Below, piece after piece: positions 12,619-59,656 of a stretch of 64,000 bases of DNA (within the stretch, counting starts at the first letter, position 1; the number at the start of each line of letters is the position of its first letter). Made by a program: the position numbers and the translations under genes. Source of the stretch: Spirodela intermedia (taxonomy: Eukaryota; Streptophyta; Magnoliopsida; Alismatales; Araceae); assembly GCA_902729315.2 (NCBI GenBank), contig LR746265.1, forward strand, positions 2,212,892-2,276,891. Reading direction: 5' to 3'. The notes under the pieces are model-generated. The model was not told the origin of the DNA. It worked only from the letters and a program-made list of their open reading frames with translations, and ran no database searches.

Positions 12619-12763
12619 CCACTGCCCCCCTCGTTCTCCTCTCCCCTGCATCAGAGGCAACGAAGAACAGAGAGGCTACCTTTCTCTTGCTTCTTCCCGT
12701 TCCCAACCGGGCCTTCTTTCCCAGAGATAGAAAGAGACAGAGAGAGGCAGAGATTTGGCTAGA

Positions 12764-14642
12764 ATGGAAGGACTGACCCTGACGGGCATCCTGAAGAAGG
12801 CGGCAGGGGAGTTCCCTGATCGCCGGGCCATCTCCATCTCCGGCAAGTTCAACCTCACCCACGCCCGCCTCCACCAGCTCGTCGAAGAGGCCGCCGCCGA
12901 GCTCGTCGCTTCCGGCGTCCGGGCCGGCGACGTGGTGGCCCTCACCTTCCCCAACACCGTCGAGGTGAAAAGGACAACACCGTCGTCGAGTTTTCATCCT
13001 CGTGTTCTCGTTATGTTTTTCTCGTGAACGATTGGTTGATGGGTTGTTTACGGTCGGCGTTCGTTTCCATGTTCTACAGTTCGTGGTCATGTTCTTGGCG
13101 GTGATCCGATCCCGCGCGGTGGCCGCCCCGCTCAACTCGGCGTACACGCAGGAGGAGTTCGAGTTCTACCTTTCCGACTCCGAGTCGAAGCTGCTGCTCA
13201 CTAACGTCGAGGGCAATTTCACTGCCCAAGCGGCGGCCGCCAAGCTGGGTCTCCCGCACGCCACCGCCTCCCTCGGTAGCCCCTCCGACTCAGTCAAGAT
13301 CGGTGCCGCCGGAGAACGCGCTCCGTTGCCGGACGTCTCTCGCATCCTCAACGACCCCTCCGATGTGGCGCTGTTCCTCCACACCTCCGGCACCACGAGC
13401 CGGCCTAAGGGCGTCCCCTTGACTCAGCTCAACCTCTCCGTGTCCGTGAAGAACATCAAATCGGTGTACCGACTCACCGAGTCGGACTCGACCGTGATCG
13501 TCCTCCCGCTCTTCCACGTCCACGGGCTCATGGCCGGCCTCCTCAGCTCGCTCGCCGCCGGCGCCGCCGTTTGCCTCCCGCAGGCTGGCCGGTTCTCGGC
13601 CTCGACCTTCTGGGCGGACATGCGGGCCTACGGCGCCACCTGGTACACGGCGGTCCCGACGATTCATCAGATTCTGCTCGACCTCCACACCGCGCGCCCG
13701 GAGCCCTCGTACCCGAGGCTCCGGTTCGTGCGCAGCTGCAGCGCCTCGCTGGCGCCGGTGGTCCTCGAGCGGCTGGAGGCGGCGTTCGGCGCGTCGGTGC
13801 TGGAGTCCTACGCCATGACGGAGGCGGCGCACCTGATGGCCTCCAACCCGCTGCCGGAGGACGGGCCCCGCAAGGCCGGGTCGGTGGGGAAGGCTGTGGG
13901 GGTGGAGATGGCCGTCCTGAGCGAGGACGGGGAGCCGCAGCCAGCGGGCGGCAAGGGGGAGGTCTGCATCCGGGGGCCCAACGTGACAAAGGGGTACGTC
14001 AGGAACCCCGAGGCCAACAAGGCGGCGTTCCGGTTCGGGTGGTTCCACACCGGCGACCTGGGATTCATGGACTCCGACGGGTACCTGCACCTCGTCGGCC
14101 GGATCAAGGAGCTCATCAACCGCGGAGGTAACTGCACTTTTTTTACTTCTTCGCCGTCTAGGAGAAGCCTTGGCAGACCTTTTGAGGAAACTAACTGATC
14201 ACATCCTTTCCGGGTGACTTTCCCCAGGGGAGAAGATCTCGCCTGTGGAAGTTGACGAGGTGCTGCTGTCGGTGCCGGGCGTCTCCCAGGCCGTGGCTTT
14301 TGGGGTCCCGGACGATAAGTACGGAGAGGAGGTGAGGGCTTACTTCTGCGCCACACTCCCAGCCAGTTGCCCGGTTTTTAATCGAGAGAGATATATATAT
14401 AATCTGGTGAGCTCTTTATTCAGATAAACTGCGCGGTCGTCCCGAGGGAAGGTATTGAGGTAGGGGAGACGGACGTGATCGGCTACTGCAAGAAGAATCT
14501 GGCGGCATTCAAGGTGCCTAAGAAGGTCTTCGTTACTGACACCCTCCCCAAAACAGCGACGGGCAAGATCCAGCGACGGATAGTGGCCGAGCACTTCCTC
14601 TCTCAAATTTCGGCCGCCAAAGTCTCCAAGTTTGGGGCTTAA
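12764..14642 (+). CDS. AAE3: Oxalate--CoA ligase (acyl-activating enzyme 3)
   Basis: Four exons: 12764..12964, 13080..14127, 14228..14331, 14424..14642; 1,572 nt, 523 aa, GT-AG, short introns. The whole protein follows plant AAE3: RRAISISGKFNLTHARLHQL, then the ATP-binding loop LHTSGTTSRPKGVPLTQ near residue 167, VLPLFHVHGL, ESYAMTEAAH, GWFHTGDLG near 387, GRIKELINRGGEKISP, and the adenylation lysine region LPKTATGKIQRR near the end. Family role: ATP-dependent activation of oxalate to oxalyl-CoA, the first step of CoA-dependent oxalate breakdown (acid tolerance, pathogen oxalate, calcium oxalate balance). No peroxisomal tail, in line with a cytosolic enzyme. ATG at 12764 starts MEGLTLTGILKK; the leader has no earlier ATG. 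Exons are far richer in GC than the neighbours. A related 4-coumarate-CoA-ligase-like function is less likely given the specific similarity. Confidence 0.95.
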
Positions 14643-15478
14643 ATCGGAGAATGCGACCCAAGTTCCCCGATGGGCTCACCTTGGCCCCTCCCGCTCCGAT
14701 TTCGGGAACGCCGTCACCGAAAGCCCGCGTGCAGCCGTAGGGGGCCACAGCAATTGATCATTCGATATATTATGTGGATGAAGAGAGAGGAACGCAGAAC
14801 CAGAGAAGAATCGGCGTCCCACCGACTGGAGCATCCAATCGATTTCTCATCCTCAAAAACAGAGATAGACTGCGATAGGTCATCCTCCTCTGTATTGTAT
14901 TATCCCCAAAACGACGTGCTCCGCAGCTTGTTCATATTGATAAAGAATCTTGAGGAACACTTTGTTCCTAGTCAGCACACCGCTATGCAGCTAAAAAGGA
15001 AGGCACCATAGTGGTTCATCGATGACCGAAAGGACGGGCCAACCCCTAGTCAGATGCTGGGTCACCGTCTCTACAACCACACAGACGGTAATTACGTACG
15101 TCATCTTAGCAGAAAATCAGGGAAGACGAACCGAGAGAGAAGAGTCATGCCGGTCGGTGGCAGGACGATTCCACGGAGAATCCAGGATTCAGGGGATCAC
15201 GTTCGACTGCAATTACCGTAGCGAGGACGCGTAAGGTCGAGGAAAATTCAGGCCGAAACAGACTTCAAACCAATAAGCGCAGAAAAAGGGCGCAGGGGCA
15301 AACGAATAAGGGAAGAAAGCCATGTCTATCTAGCACATAGGCACGTAATAGAACAGGCAAATTAAGGAGGGGGGGTGGAGCCCTCCGAAATCACGCCCAT
15401 ATAGAACCGAAAGGAAAGCCACGAGCAGTCAGTGCGTCCTGAGAAGGCCGAGACATGAGCTCGTATTCGCCGGCGGGT
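14643..15478. other. Convergent spacer holding the AAE3 and RAN 3' UTRs
   Basis: 836 bp between the AAE3 stop (plus) and the RAN stop (minus). The 3' UTRs of both genes should lie here. Open frames at 14670-15234 have no recognisable content. I see no further gene. Confidence 0.7.
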
Positions 15479-18400
15479 CTAATCAAACGCGTCGTCGTCG
15501 TCGTCAGGGAGGGGCTGCGCGGCGGCAGCGGCAATCTCAGCCTCGTACCTGCGTCATGGAAAGGGTGAATGGTGGAGGGGAGCCAAAAGACGGGAAAATA
15601 AGTGACAAAAATCAGAGCCGGGGTATCCGTGAAGGCAACACAGCGTCTAATTATCAGGCGCTGTCGTCTCCATTAAGAGAGTGTCTATCGTAAAAGAGGG
15701 TCTAATTTTATTTTTTTCTCTTACTGTTGCTGAGCAGCCATGTCGATCTGGACTTCTGGTGGAGCAAGAGCAGGTGATTCGACGAAATGTAGGTTCGGAT
15801 CGCTGGAAGGAGGACGAAGCAGATTGGAATAAGCGTGTAGCCGGGAAACAGGCTAGGTAAGAGTACCAGACTAAGATAAAAATCGAGGTGTTACCCGGCA
15901 AGCTTTCTGGCAAGGTAGAGGAAAGGCTTCTCAAAATTGTAGTTGCTCTTCGCGGAGATCTCATAGTACTGGAGATTCTTCTTCCTGTGGAAGGTAACCA
16001 TCTTCGCCTTCACTTGCCTGTTCTTCACGTCAACCTTGTTTCCGCATAGAACAATGGGGATGTTCTCGCACACTCTGTTTCCAGTGAGCAACAGAATGAA
16101 GCCGGTGTCAAGTGTCGCAAAGAGAAGGCATCACATTTAAGATTAATCTCAAGGGAAGCTGTTGTCTGAACTGACCGGCAGAGGTCTCTGTGCCACGTGG
16201 GAACATTCTTGTAAGTCAGGCGAGCAGTGACATCGAACATTATAATGGCGCATTGCCCATGTATGCTGCAAATAAGATGTAACGTGGTTTATAATGTGAT
16301 TCTGAATATAAAGAGAGAAAAAGTACCAAAAGGGTGAAATCCCAGAGGTTTTCATTTGCGTCCTTGCTTCAATAAAAGAAGGTAATCATCATAAGTTTTA
16401 GCATACTGTAGTCTGGTTCCCTTGGAAAATATAATAGGACTTAAAATGGTAAACAATCTCAGTTGCCCTAAGACTGCCCTGACTTTCTATGGGAAAACAA
16501 GGAGCTAATAAATACTCCACAAGCTTACAAGTAAACATCACTAAACCATGGAATCCTCGTATACAGTTAGACAACTATTTTAGAAATGCAAAGTGAAAAA
16601 AAACTCTCGAATTTTCAAATCAACAAGATAAGTTATTCCCTTTCAATTTTAAGAAAAAAGAGAAAATGGATTTGCTCTTTTTTTTTTGCCATTTTTTCGA
16701 ACAATGATACCTTTTAAGCAACGAAGACCTAATAATCGCCCATATGTGGAATGTTAACTCATCATGATTAAAAAGACACGCAAATGGGATGTTTAATATG
16801 ATAGATAATCAAACATTCTTGTCCTATCTCAGCTCAAAGAATAGGGGAGATCTTTCTCCTTCTGTGGGTGCAAACACATTTTTAACAGTGTCTCAAACTG
16901 CTCCCAGTAAGGTCTCAACGTACTACCAAGGAGATAAGGCACTACAAACTGCCTAATGCTATAGAGATCCACAGAAGCATACATTTATCCAATTGCCAGT
17001 CACAATCATCTTTTGATTGCAAGCCTGCTGCAGATGCTATACAGTTCAGTGGCATTTCAGAAAATTCTGGAAAACACAAATTATTAAAGAACAACGATGT
17101 TATGTGAACGTTTTAGGTAGACAAACCCTAGTATGTTTCTATATTCACCCAAACTCAAGTAATTAGGTAAATAACGCGGTGAAAAATTGCATTAAATTCG
17201 AACTTGAGCCACATGTTTCGTGTTTACTTTTTTGCAAAGGCCTGTAGCACAATACAAGATGTTATTCGCTATGCCTCTAAGATAATCATGATAAACTGCA
17301 ACGTTTAAAAGGGACCACTTGGAAAAAAATGTAAACCAGCTACAAATGCACTGTGTGGTTGATGAACAACAGTGGAAGAAAACACCAGAATATAAACCAA
17401 CTGCACGAAAAATTCGATATTTTATATCCAATCTAATCGACACAAGCACTGAAGAACGATCTAAAAGCACGACAAGGAACCTTCAGGGGGAATGAGATGG
17501 GCACAAAAAACCAACATTCTTGACAACAAGTGGCTTTCATCAGTTCCATCTTCCATTTCATGTGAGATTTAAAACAATGCGAAGTCATGGAGAAACTACC
17601 GCGGTACTAATCATATAAAAAACTAATTAAAGAAAATCAGTCAACACTATGAATCGATGGACTAGAAATCAACAACTTGTCATGAGAATCTCGTCTTGGG
17701 ATGAAAACACATAAGATCTGCGGAATATCATCAGGTTAGTCTATGAATCTTGATGAATACGTTCTGCTGCTATGCATAAATTTCAGAATTGAATAAGCTA
17801 ATGTTTGCTCTCGGTAAACATGTGACTCTTACATACCAGAATAGTAATCTCAATCGTGTCGCCGAATAATACATGGACGCTATATTCTCACAGTAAAATA
17901 TAAATAATTAATGGAGAAAGGTTTCAAACAACATTAAATAATTATATTCATTGCTGGAAATTAAGGGTATCCCTTATGATACAAACTATAAAGTAAATAT
18001 GAACAAATGACTCATTGAAACAAAAATACTGTTTGAAGTTAAGCACCAACATACGTCAGATGATAGTTTTACACGAGATGGATCTTCTACTCGGCCATCT
18101 CACGAACTAGAAAGAGAAAAGGAAGAGAGCTATGGAGTAGTACACAATATAACTCAAAATTCTATCAGATAAGACCATCGAATGTATAGAGAGAGATATA
18201 TTTCAGTCACGTTGTGGTACTCGTGAGGAAACGTAGTGATGGATCCCAGCAAACTATGAATTTTGACGGCAGCAGTGTTTGTAATCAAAAGAATCCCCGG
18301 CCTTTAATATTCTCTACGATACAGGACAGTGAAATAAAATTATAAATACAGTGTAAGATACTGAGGATAACAAAAATATTAGATCCGCTGATATTGTAAA

Positions 18401-19303
18401 TAGAGGACGCAACAACTGAAACTTAAGTGGCCTCAAAAACAATGAAAACTTTCAAAAAAATTGTCACTAAAGCAAAGTAACTTCATCGGCGTCAGATGAG
18501 ATCTTATAAGTCAGTGCTGTAGCTCTCGTAAATGATAATGAACTGATAAAAAAGTTGAAGCACGGCAAAAGGCACTGCCGCCTCTAAGGATAGACTGAAT
18601 AATGCTATTGAGGAGAACGAAAGAAATATTCGCAAGACTCACTAATATCCATCTCTGAGACCACCGAACTTCTCCTGACCAGCAGTGTCCCAACAGTAGA
18701 ACCGAATCTTCCCGCAATTGGTGAAGAAGTCCAAAGGATGGACTTCGACACCGATGGTCGCTGGGATCGACCACAGAAAAGTATTAAAGTGAGATCTATA
18801 AATCATTCAAAAATCTTACACTAGAAAAGTGTGCAAGTAGAATACGTCGTAGAGGAACATACGCTCGTATTTCTTCTCGAACTCTCCTGTTAGATGCCTC
18901 TTGACGAACGTGGTCTTTCCTGCAGCAGGGGATAGTCCAGGTAGAAAATGAGATCGACATGTTCCTTTTTGACTAGGGGGAAGCCAGATTGAACGAAACG
19001 AGAGAAGGAACGTGCAAGTTCCTTAAAACGCGACGACGGCCCGAGAAAACCCGAGTCGTAGGCGAACAAACAGCAGATCGCGGAAAAAAGTAACCAAGGA
19101 AGCAACAAATATAAAGATAAACCCTAACCATACCTGTGCCGCCATCGCCGACGATGACAAGTTTAAAGCTAGGGTAATCCACGGTCTGCTGGTTTGGAAG
19201 AGCCTGGAAATGAACAAGATAGGAATATATTATCAGATACAAATATTGAGAAGCGAAAAACCCTAGGCAACCGCAGCATGAAGAACGGGTGTCGATTTAC
19301 CAT
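15479..19303 (-). CDS. RAN1: GTP-binding nuclear protein RAN
   Basis: Eight exons on minus: 19303..19301 (ATG only), 19203..19134, 18919..18863, 18760..18643, 16265..16176, 16074..15895, 15802..15725, 15548..15479; 666 nt, 221 aa, all GT-AG. G1 loop GDGGTGKTT (residues 20-28), switch I with [14 protein letters not shown]3 [16 protein letters not shown] (68-83), G4 NKVD (125-128), G5 SAK (153-155), and the acidic tail [11 protein letters not shown], which together are diagnostic of Ran rather than Rab or Rho. Role: GTP/GDP switch that gives direction to nuclear import and export with importins and exportins, and acts in spindle and nuclear envelope assembly. Length equals other plant RANs. Met138 replaces the usual Gln in KAKQVTFHRKK. 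The lone-ATG first exon is supported by ATG|gtaaat at 19300 and the acceptor before GCTCTTCCA. Confidence 0.97.
16266..18642 (-). other. RAN intron 4
   Basis: The only long RAN intron, 2,377 bp, splitting the codon of Tyr83 just after switch II. AT-rich; I see no coding sequence, small RNA gene or mobile element. Confidence 0.75.
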
Positions 19304-19836
19304 TTCTTTTTATGATCTAGAGGCACTCTCCAAGGGAACTCTGAAGATATATATGCGAGACGAACAGGAGGACAAAAACGGAGAGCGAGACTACCGCCTC
19401 GCCGGGCAATATATGCGGACTATGACTCGAGGGGAAGACTGTCCAAGCGGCGTTAGCTTTCGGAGGACGCGAGATTTTGGGCCACTTGATGCGTATCCCG
19501 CCCTCGCACGCATATCCAGATGCGCGACGTGATTCAGTCACCCCGCACGTGCCGGATCCTTTTCCCGCGTCCCTCCTACGCATTACCCAACTTAAAAACC
19601 TCGAGCTACGCCGCCATGACATGAATTTCCGATAATTCAATCGACGATTAACATATTAAGGAAATTATGCCGACTTTCTATTATTTCGTGGACGTACGTC
19701 TGATTATAAGCATGATATCTGCTCCGAAATAATCTGCATATCTGCGAATACATTAGATCACGCAAATATGCTAAGCTTGGACGAAAATACTCTAAATTCG
19801 TTTAAAATAAAATAAATAAAAATCCCTAAATATAAA

Positions 19837-19961
19837 TGGAGAGAGAGAGTGTGTGTGTGTGTGAGAGAGAGAGATAGAGAAAGAGAGAGGGAGAGAGAAG
19901 AGCAGAGTTCGTACTAGACTTTCTGACGTGGAAAAAATAGGATATATATATATATATATAT
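19837..19961. repeat. Compound GA/GT and TA low-complexity tract
   Basis: A run of GA repeats, (GT)n, then more GA (about 19837-19900), followed after a short gap by a (TA)10 run (about 19942-19961). It lies between the two divergent promoters; likely polymorphic in length. Confidence 0.9.
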
Positions 19962-20204
19962 GTTTTGGAGCTCGTACGTTTTGAAATAATTTTGGTACGA
20001 TAATTTAAATGCATTATTATTAAGCAAATACTGACGTGGTTTGGTCGAGAAGATCACGAATCTGGGTAAATAATTTGTGAAGCTCTCGTAGGTGACGGAT
20101 TGGTCGGAAATTGGAATAAACGCAGACAGACAACAGGGCAGCCCAAAATAGCCGAAGAGGCGTGGGAAGACCGTTTAGCGCCCGCCTTCTCAGGGTATTT
20201 ATTT

Positions 20205-20426
20205 ATGCGCCGGTTTTCTGCGCCTCTGCTCTCAATCGCTGTGTTTTTCTTCTCTGTTTCGTTCTTCATTTCTTCATTTTCCTCTCATTTGGATCGTCTC
20301 AGCTTACGGCGACCGCAATCTCTCGCGACGATCTCCTACTGGCACTGGCATCTTCACCACGAACGTCCCGACTCCGGATCGGAATCCGGCGGCCGGCGGG
20401 GAGGTTCTCCGGCCGTCCGCTGTTAG
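20205..20426 (+). promoter_or_regulatory. Upstream ORF candidate, 73 codons, in the BCHC2 leader
   Basis: ATG at 20205 opens a frame of 73 codons ending at a stop at 20424-20426, 142 nt before the BCHC2 start. It is upstream of, and not overlapping, the main frame. It matters only if transcription begins before 20205, which the sequence does not settle. The peptide has a Phe-rich hydrophobic stretch but no family I recognise. Confidence 0.3.
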
Positions 20427-20529
20427 TCGCTCCGCCGCGCTTCTTCCTTTCTTTCCATTTTACTCGGTCAGATCTGGGCAGCTGCTCATCTTCCTCTTTG
20501 TCTCTAAGACACAGGTGTCAGGTGAAGTC

Positions 20530-20535
20530 ATGTGA
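20530..20535 (+). promoter_or_regulatory. Minimal upstream ORF (ATGTGA) in the BCHC2 leader
   Basis: A start codon followed at once by a stop codon, 33 nt before the BCHC2 ATG. Given its closeness to the main start it is almost certainly in the mRNA unless an intron removes it. AUG-stop elements can stall ribosomes and lower translation (known for AUG-UAA in a boron transporter leader); effect here is inference. Confidence 0.45.
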
Positions 20536-20568
20536 ATCGTCCCACTCCTAGACGGGACCGAGGTCACG

Positions 20569-57430
<36,862 letters not shown>

Positions 57431-57679
57431 AGCACCTCGCCGCAGCCTTAGTCCTCTACCACGCAATGCTCTTCCAAGCTTCCAAGCTTCTCGGAGTGAA
57501 GGAACTCGGCGAATGAGAGTGTACATAGCTTCAATGAATGCCCACCTGCTTCAGCAAGGAGGGCTTCCCATTCCTCGAAAGAGAGGCAGCTTGTTTCAGT
57601 TTTTCCCTTTTCCTTTCTCGTGTAAATCAAAAATTTTGTCAATGTGAGCATACCCTGGTTGGCTGACTTCTTTTACTCA
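57431..57679 (+). other. BCHC2 3' UTR region
   Basis: 249 bp from the BCHC2 stop codon to the start of the right inverted-repeat arm. The 3' UTR and poly(A) site should lie here or in the first part of the repeat. No other gene seen. Confidence 0.6.
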
Positions 57680-58057
57680 TGATAGCATGGATTTACCAAA
57701 TTTGTTCTCCTTGAGGAGCTTCATTGTCATTCGTTTTTTATTCCGTCCAACTTCTTGTGAACTTATAACAGCTGATTTTTTTAAAAATAAATGGGTTAAA
57801 TGACCTATGCGTAAAAATATTTTTATTAAATCTGTAGCAGTCATAGCACATATGAATCGTGTCATGTGTCTCGTCAATTAACCATATTTATTTATTATTT
57901 CTAAAAAATCAGTGGTACGTCCCACCCCCTCTGCTACTAGAACAAAAAAATTGTTCTTCTCATGAGACTTTGTTGCATGCTCACATTAAAATCTCAATTA
58001 TTAGCAGTTATATTAATCAGAGAATATCTTCTTCTCTCATCAGCAGTCATAGTCAAA

Positions 58058-59147
58058 TATCATGAGACCAGCAATCCGTAGCACGCCCAAGTGGTTGCCT
58101 AACATTCTTGCAATCTAGAACACGTTGCATAAACACGGATGAATAATTGCCACTCTATTCCACTCAAGAAACGAGGGCCTGGAATAGATTGCAACTCATG
58201 GATCTCAACTTCACAAATCATGCAGAGTACCCCCTGACTTGTAAGGAAGAGTCTAGGGAGTGATAACATGTGGGTACCTTCTTCAATATGACGAGATGTG
58301 CCAAAACATAGGCTAGCACATGCGTAACTACAGTAGTTACATGGCCACGTCTAGAAAGTGCCATAATTTCCGCAAGAGTTATGTATGAGCACTCTATGAT
58401 AGTTATGCTTGTGCTATGCCCCTATATTACGACGCCGAAGTCTGCTCCCCACCAATGACGGCACTCTCTGGTGTTGTGCACCTCCATGCGCTACCCACAC
58501 CGACATTTGGCAGGTCGAGCTAGTAGGCCTCCTCTCCCACCTTGTCCACGATCTTGAATGGTCTTATTATATTCGAGGATCAAGTATCAATAGCCATTAG
58601 ACCTCTTGATGGTCTTGCACATCATGGCCTATTTGTGGAGCATCACCTGGTCAACGACTTGGTACTCCTTGTCACACCGACTCTGATATGAGCTCTTCTT
58701 CCTCTAATACGTCCCTGGAGCCGGCTTCTTGTGCGGCTCCTCTTCATGCTCCTTGCGCTCTTGCATGAATTGGTGTGCCACCTGATAAAGTGATACACCT
58801 GCTTGGTTCGTTACGTCTGATAACGCCGACAGCCGTTGGCTTGTCACAAGCCAACGGCTTGTGTAGCTCATAACTACCACATGAATTACGCTTGTGTAGC
58901 GCGCATGTCTTGTGCGTCCTTGTGGCAAATACGCATGTGTTGTGCCTGCAAGAAGATGCCAAAGCCTCACTCCACACCAATGAGAGCATTCTCTGGTGCC
59001 GTGCACCTTCCATGTGTTGCCGTGCATGCTATGCTGTCAGCCACTACTGCTGAGCGGCCTTAGCATGCCGCCGCCATGCGTTTGCTCCTTCAGCACATGA
59101 TGAGATTCCGTTGTTGGAGCCTCATGTCAAGTAAGTGGGTCGTGACA
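58058..59147 (-). mobile_element. Insertion of about 1.1 kb with degenerate Ty3/gypsy integrase C-terminus
   Basis: This block is absent from the matching place in the left arm (about 54287), so it inserted after the duplication. On minus, 58568-58503 reads RPFKIVDKVGEEAY, a stop, then LDLPNV, the usual end of a Ty3/gypsy integrase/chromodomain region; QERKEHEEE and DQVMLHK upstream (to about 58790) fit the same domain. Its outer end on minus reads TGTCACGACC, like many plant LTR starts. The flanks share TTTG, a possible target duplication. Stops and frameshifts show it is dead. Too short for a full element. Confidence 0.6.
58831..58859. repeat. Perfect palindrome, 14-bp arms with one central base
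   Basis: AGCCGTTGGCTTGT, one C, then its exact reverse complement. It lies inside the retroelement-derived insertion, between its LTR-like end and the integrase remnant. Confidence 0.85.
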
Positions 59148-59286
59148 CCAAACTATAGTAAATTCAGCATATGTATGTATGACATTTCTTATTGTTAACA
59201 AATATTTGATAAAAATTGTATTAAAAAACCTTCTAGGTTGGAGCTCCCTAATGAAATACTAAAAGATGAAAAAAACAGATATATAC

Positions 59287-59656
59287 CTGTAATTATCTCT
59301 TTGTCCCCCATAATGGCAACAATAGCTGAACTTCTAATTCCAAATGCATCAAATACTAATGTTCGAAGAAATTCCCACTCTTCAAAACTTGAACTCGCAG
59401 TTCTCTTGAACATACGCATGAATGCTCCACCAATGGATCCTCCTACAAGTTTTTAATGTCGGAAGAGGAATGGCAACCTATATCTATCAGGTGTATTTGG
59501 TTGCTATTTATGCAGTGTTACATGACCCACAAGAGCATTGACATCCGCAACCACAAGTCATGTGATGTCAAAATAGTAGCTGCAGGCAAAGTTGCAGCGC
59601 CCTGAATTTGGAATGACATAGGGTGGTTTTCTCTTTAGGATTTCGAAAGATTATTT
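59287..59656 (-). pseudogene. Pseudo-exon copy of BCHC2 exon 28
   Basis: Reverse-strand copy of 53768..54137. The stretch FMRMFKRTASSSFEEWEF through IRSSAIVAIMGDKEIITG is clearly the BCHC2 sequence with substitutions. In the frame of the original, a Trp codon has become TAG and a codon after the FLF-H motif has become TAA. The acceptor TATCCAG has become TATCCAAAT, so the AG is lost, while the donor (ACAG|gtatat) survives. It cannot be a working exon. It is on the same strand as NOB1, whose 3' end is about 2.1 kb upstream of it. Confidence 0.88.

Larger units (their letters stand above)
10952..12763. promoter_or_regulatory. Divergent promoter region between GSTT and AAE3
   Basis: About 1.8 kb between the start codons of GSTT (minus) and AAE3 (plus). 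GC content rises towards AAE3. It contains a 75-bp CT tract, CACGTG hexamers at 11840-11845 and 12467-12472, and a TATA box for AAE3. I found no clear TATA box close to the GSTT start. Overlapping open frames on both strands in this GC-rich stretch show no protein family signal and I do not call them genes. Confidence 0.6.
19304..20568. promoter_or_regulatory. Divergent promoter region between RAN and BCHC2
   Basis: 1,265 bp between the start codons of RAN (minus) and BCHC2 (plus). TATA-like ATATATAT runs lie at about 19350 (RAN side). The middle holds a GA/GT low-complexity tract and a TA run. The BCHC2 leader is CT-rich and has two upstream ATGs (20205 and 20530). The short open frames in this region are otherwise unremarkable. 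Confidence 0.6.

Noticed and set aside
12755-12763. AAE3 start upstream of 12764
   Set aside because: The frame extends upstream only through a non-ATG codon; ATG at 12764 matches the usual N-terminus.
13290-14131. Long open frames overlapping AAE3 on the opposite strand (13290-14090, 13543-13989) and in another plus frame (13571-14131)
   Set aside because: They are by-products of the GC-rich AAE3 exon: compositionally biased (Arg/Pro/Ala-rich) with no family signal, while the AAE3 frame is conserved throughout.
58058-59147. Reading the insertion as an intact solo LTR
   Set aside because: One end looks LTR-like, but an integrase fragment lies inside and the other end lacks a clear CA terminus, so a scrambled partial element fits better.
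59287-59656. The reverse exon 28 copy as a real exon of NOB1 or of another gene
   Set aside because: The acceptor AG is lost, two in-frame stops are present, and NOB1 has its own complete 3' end at 61729.
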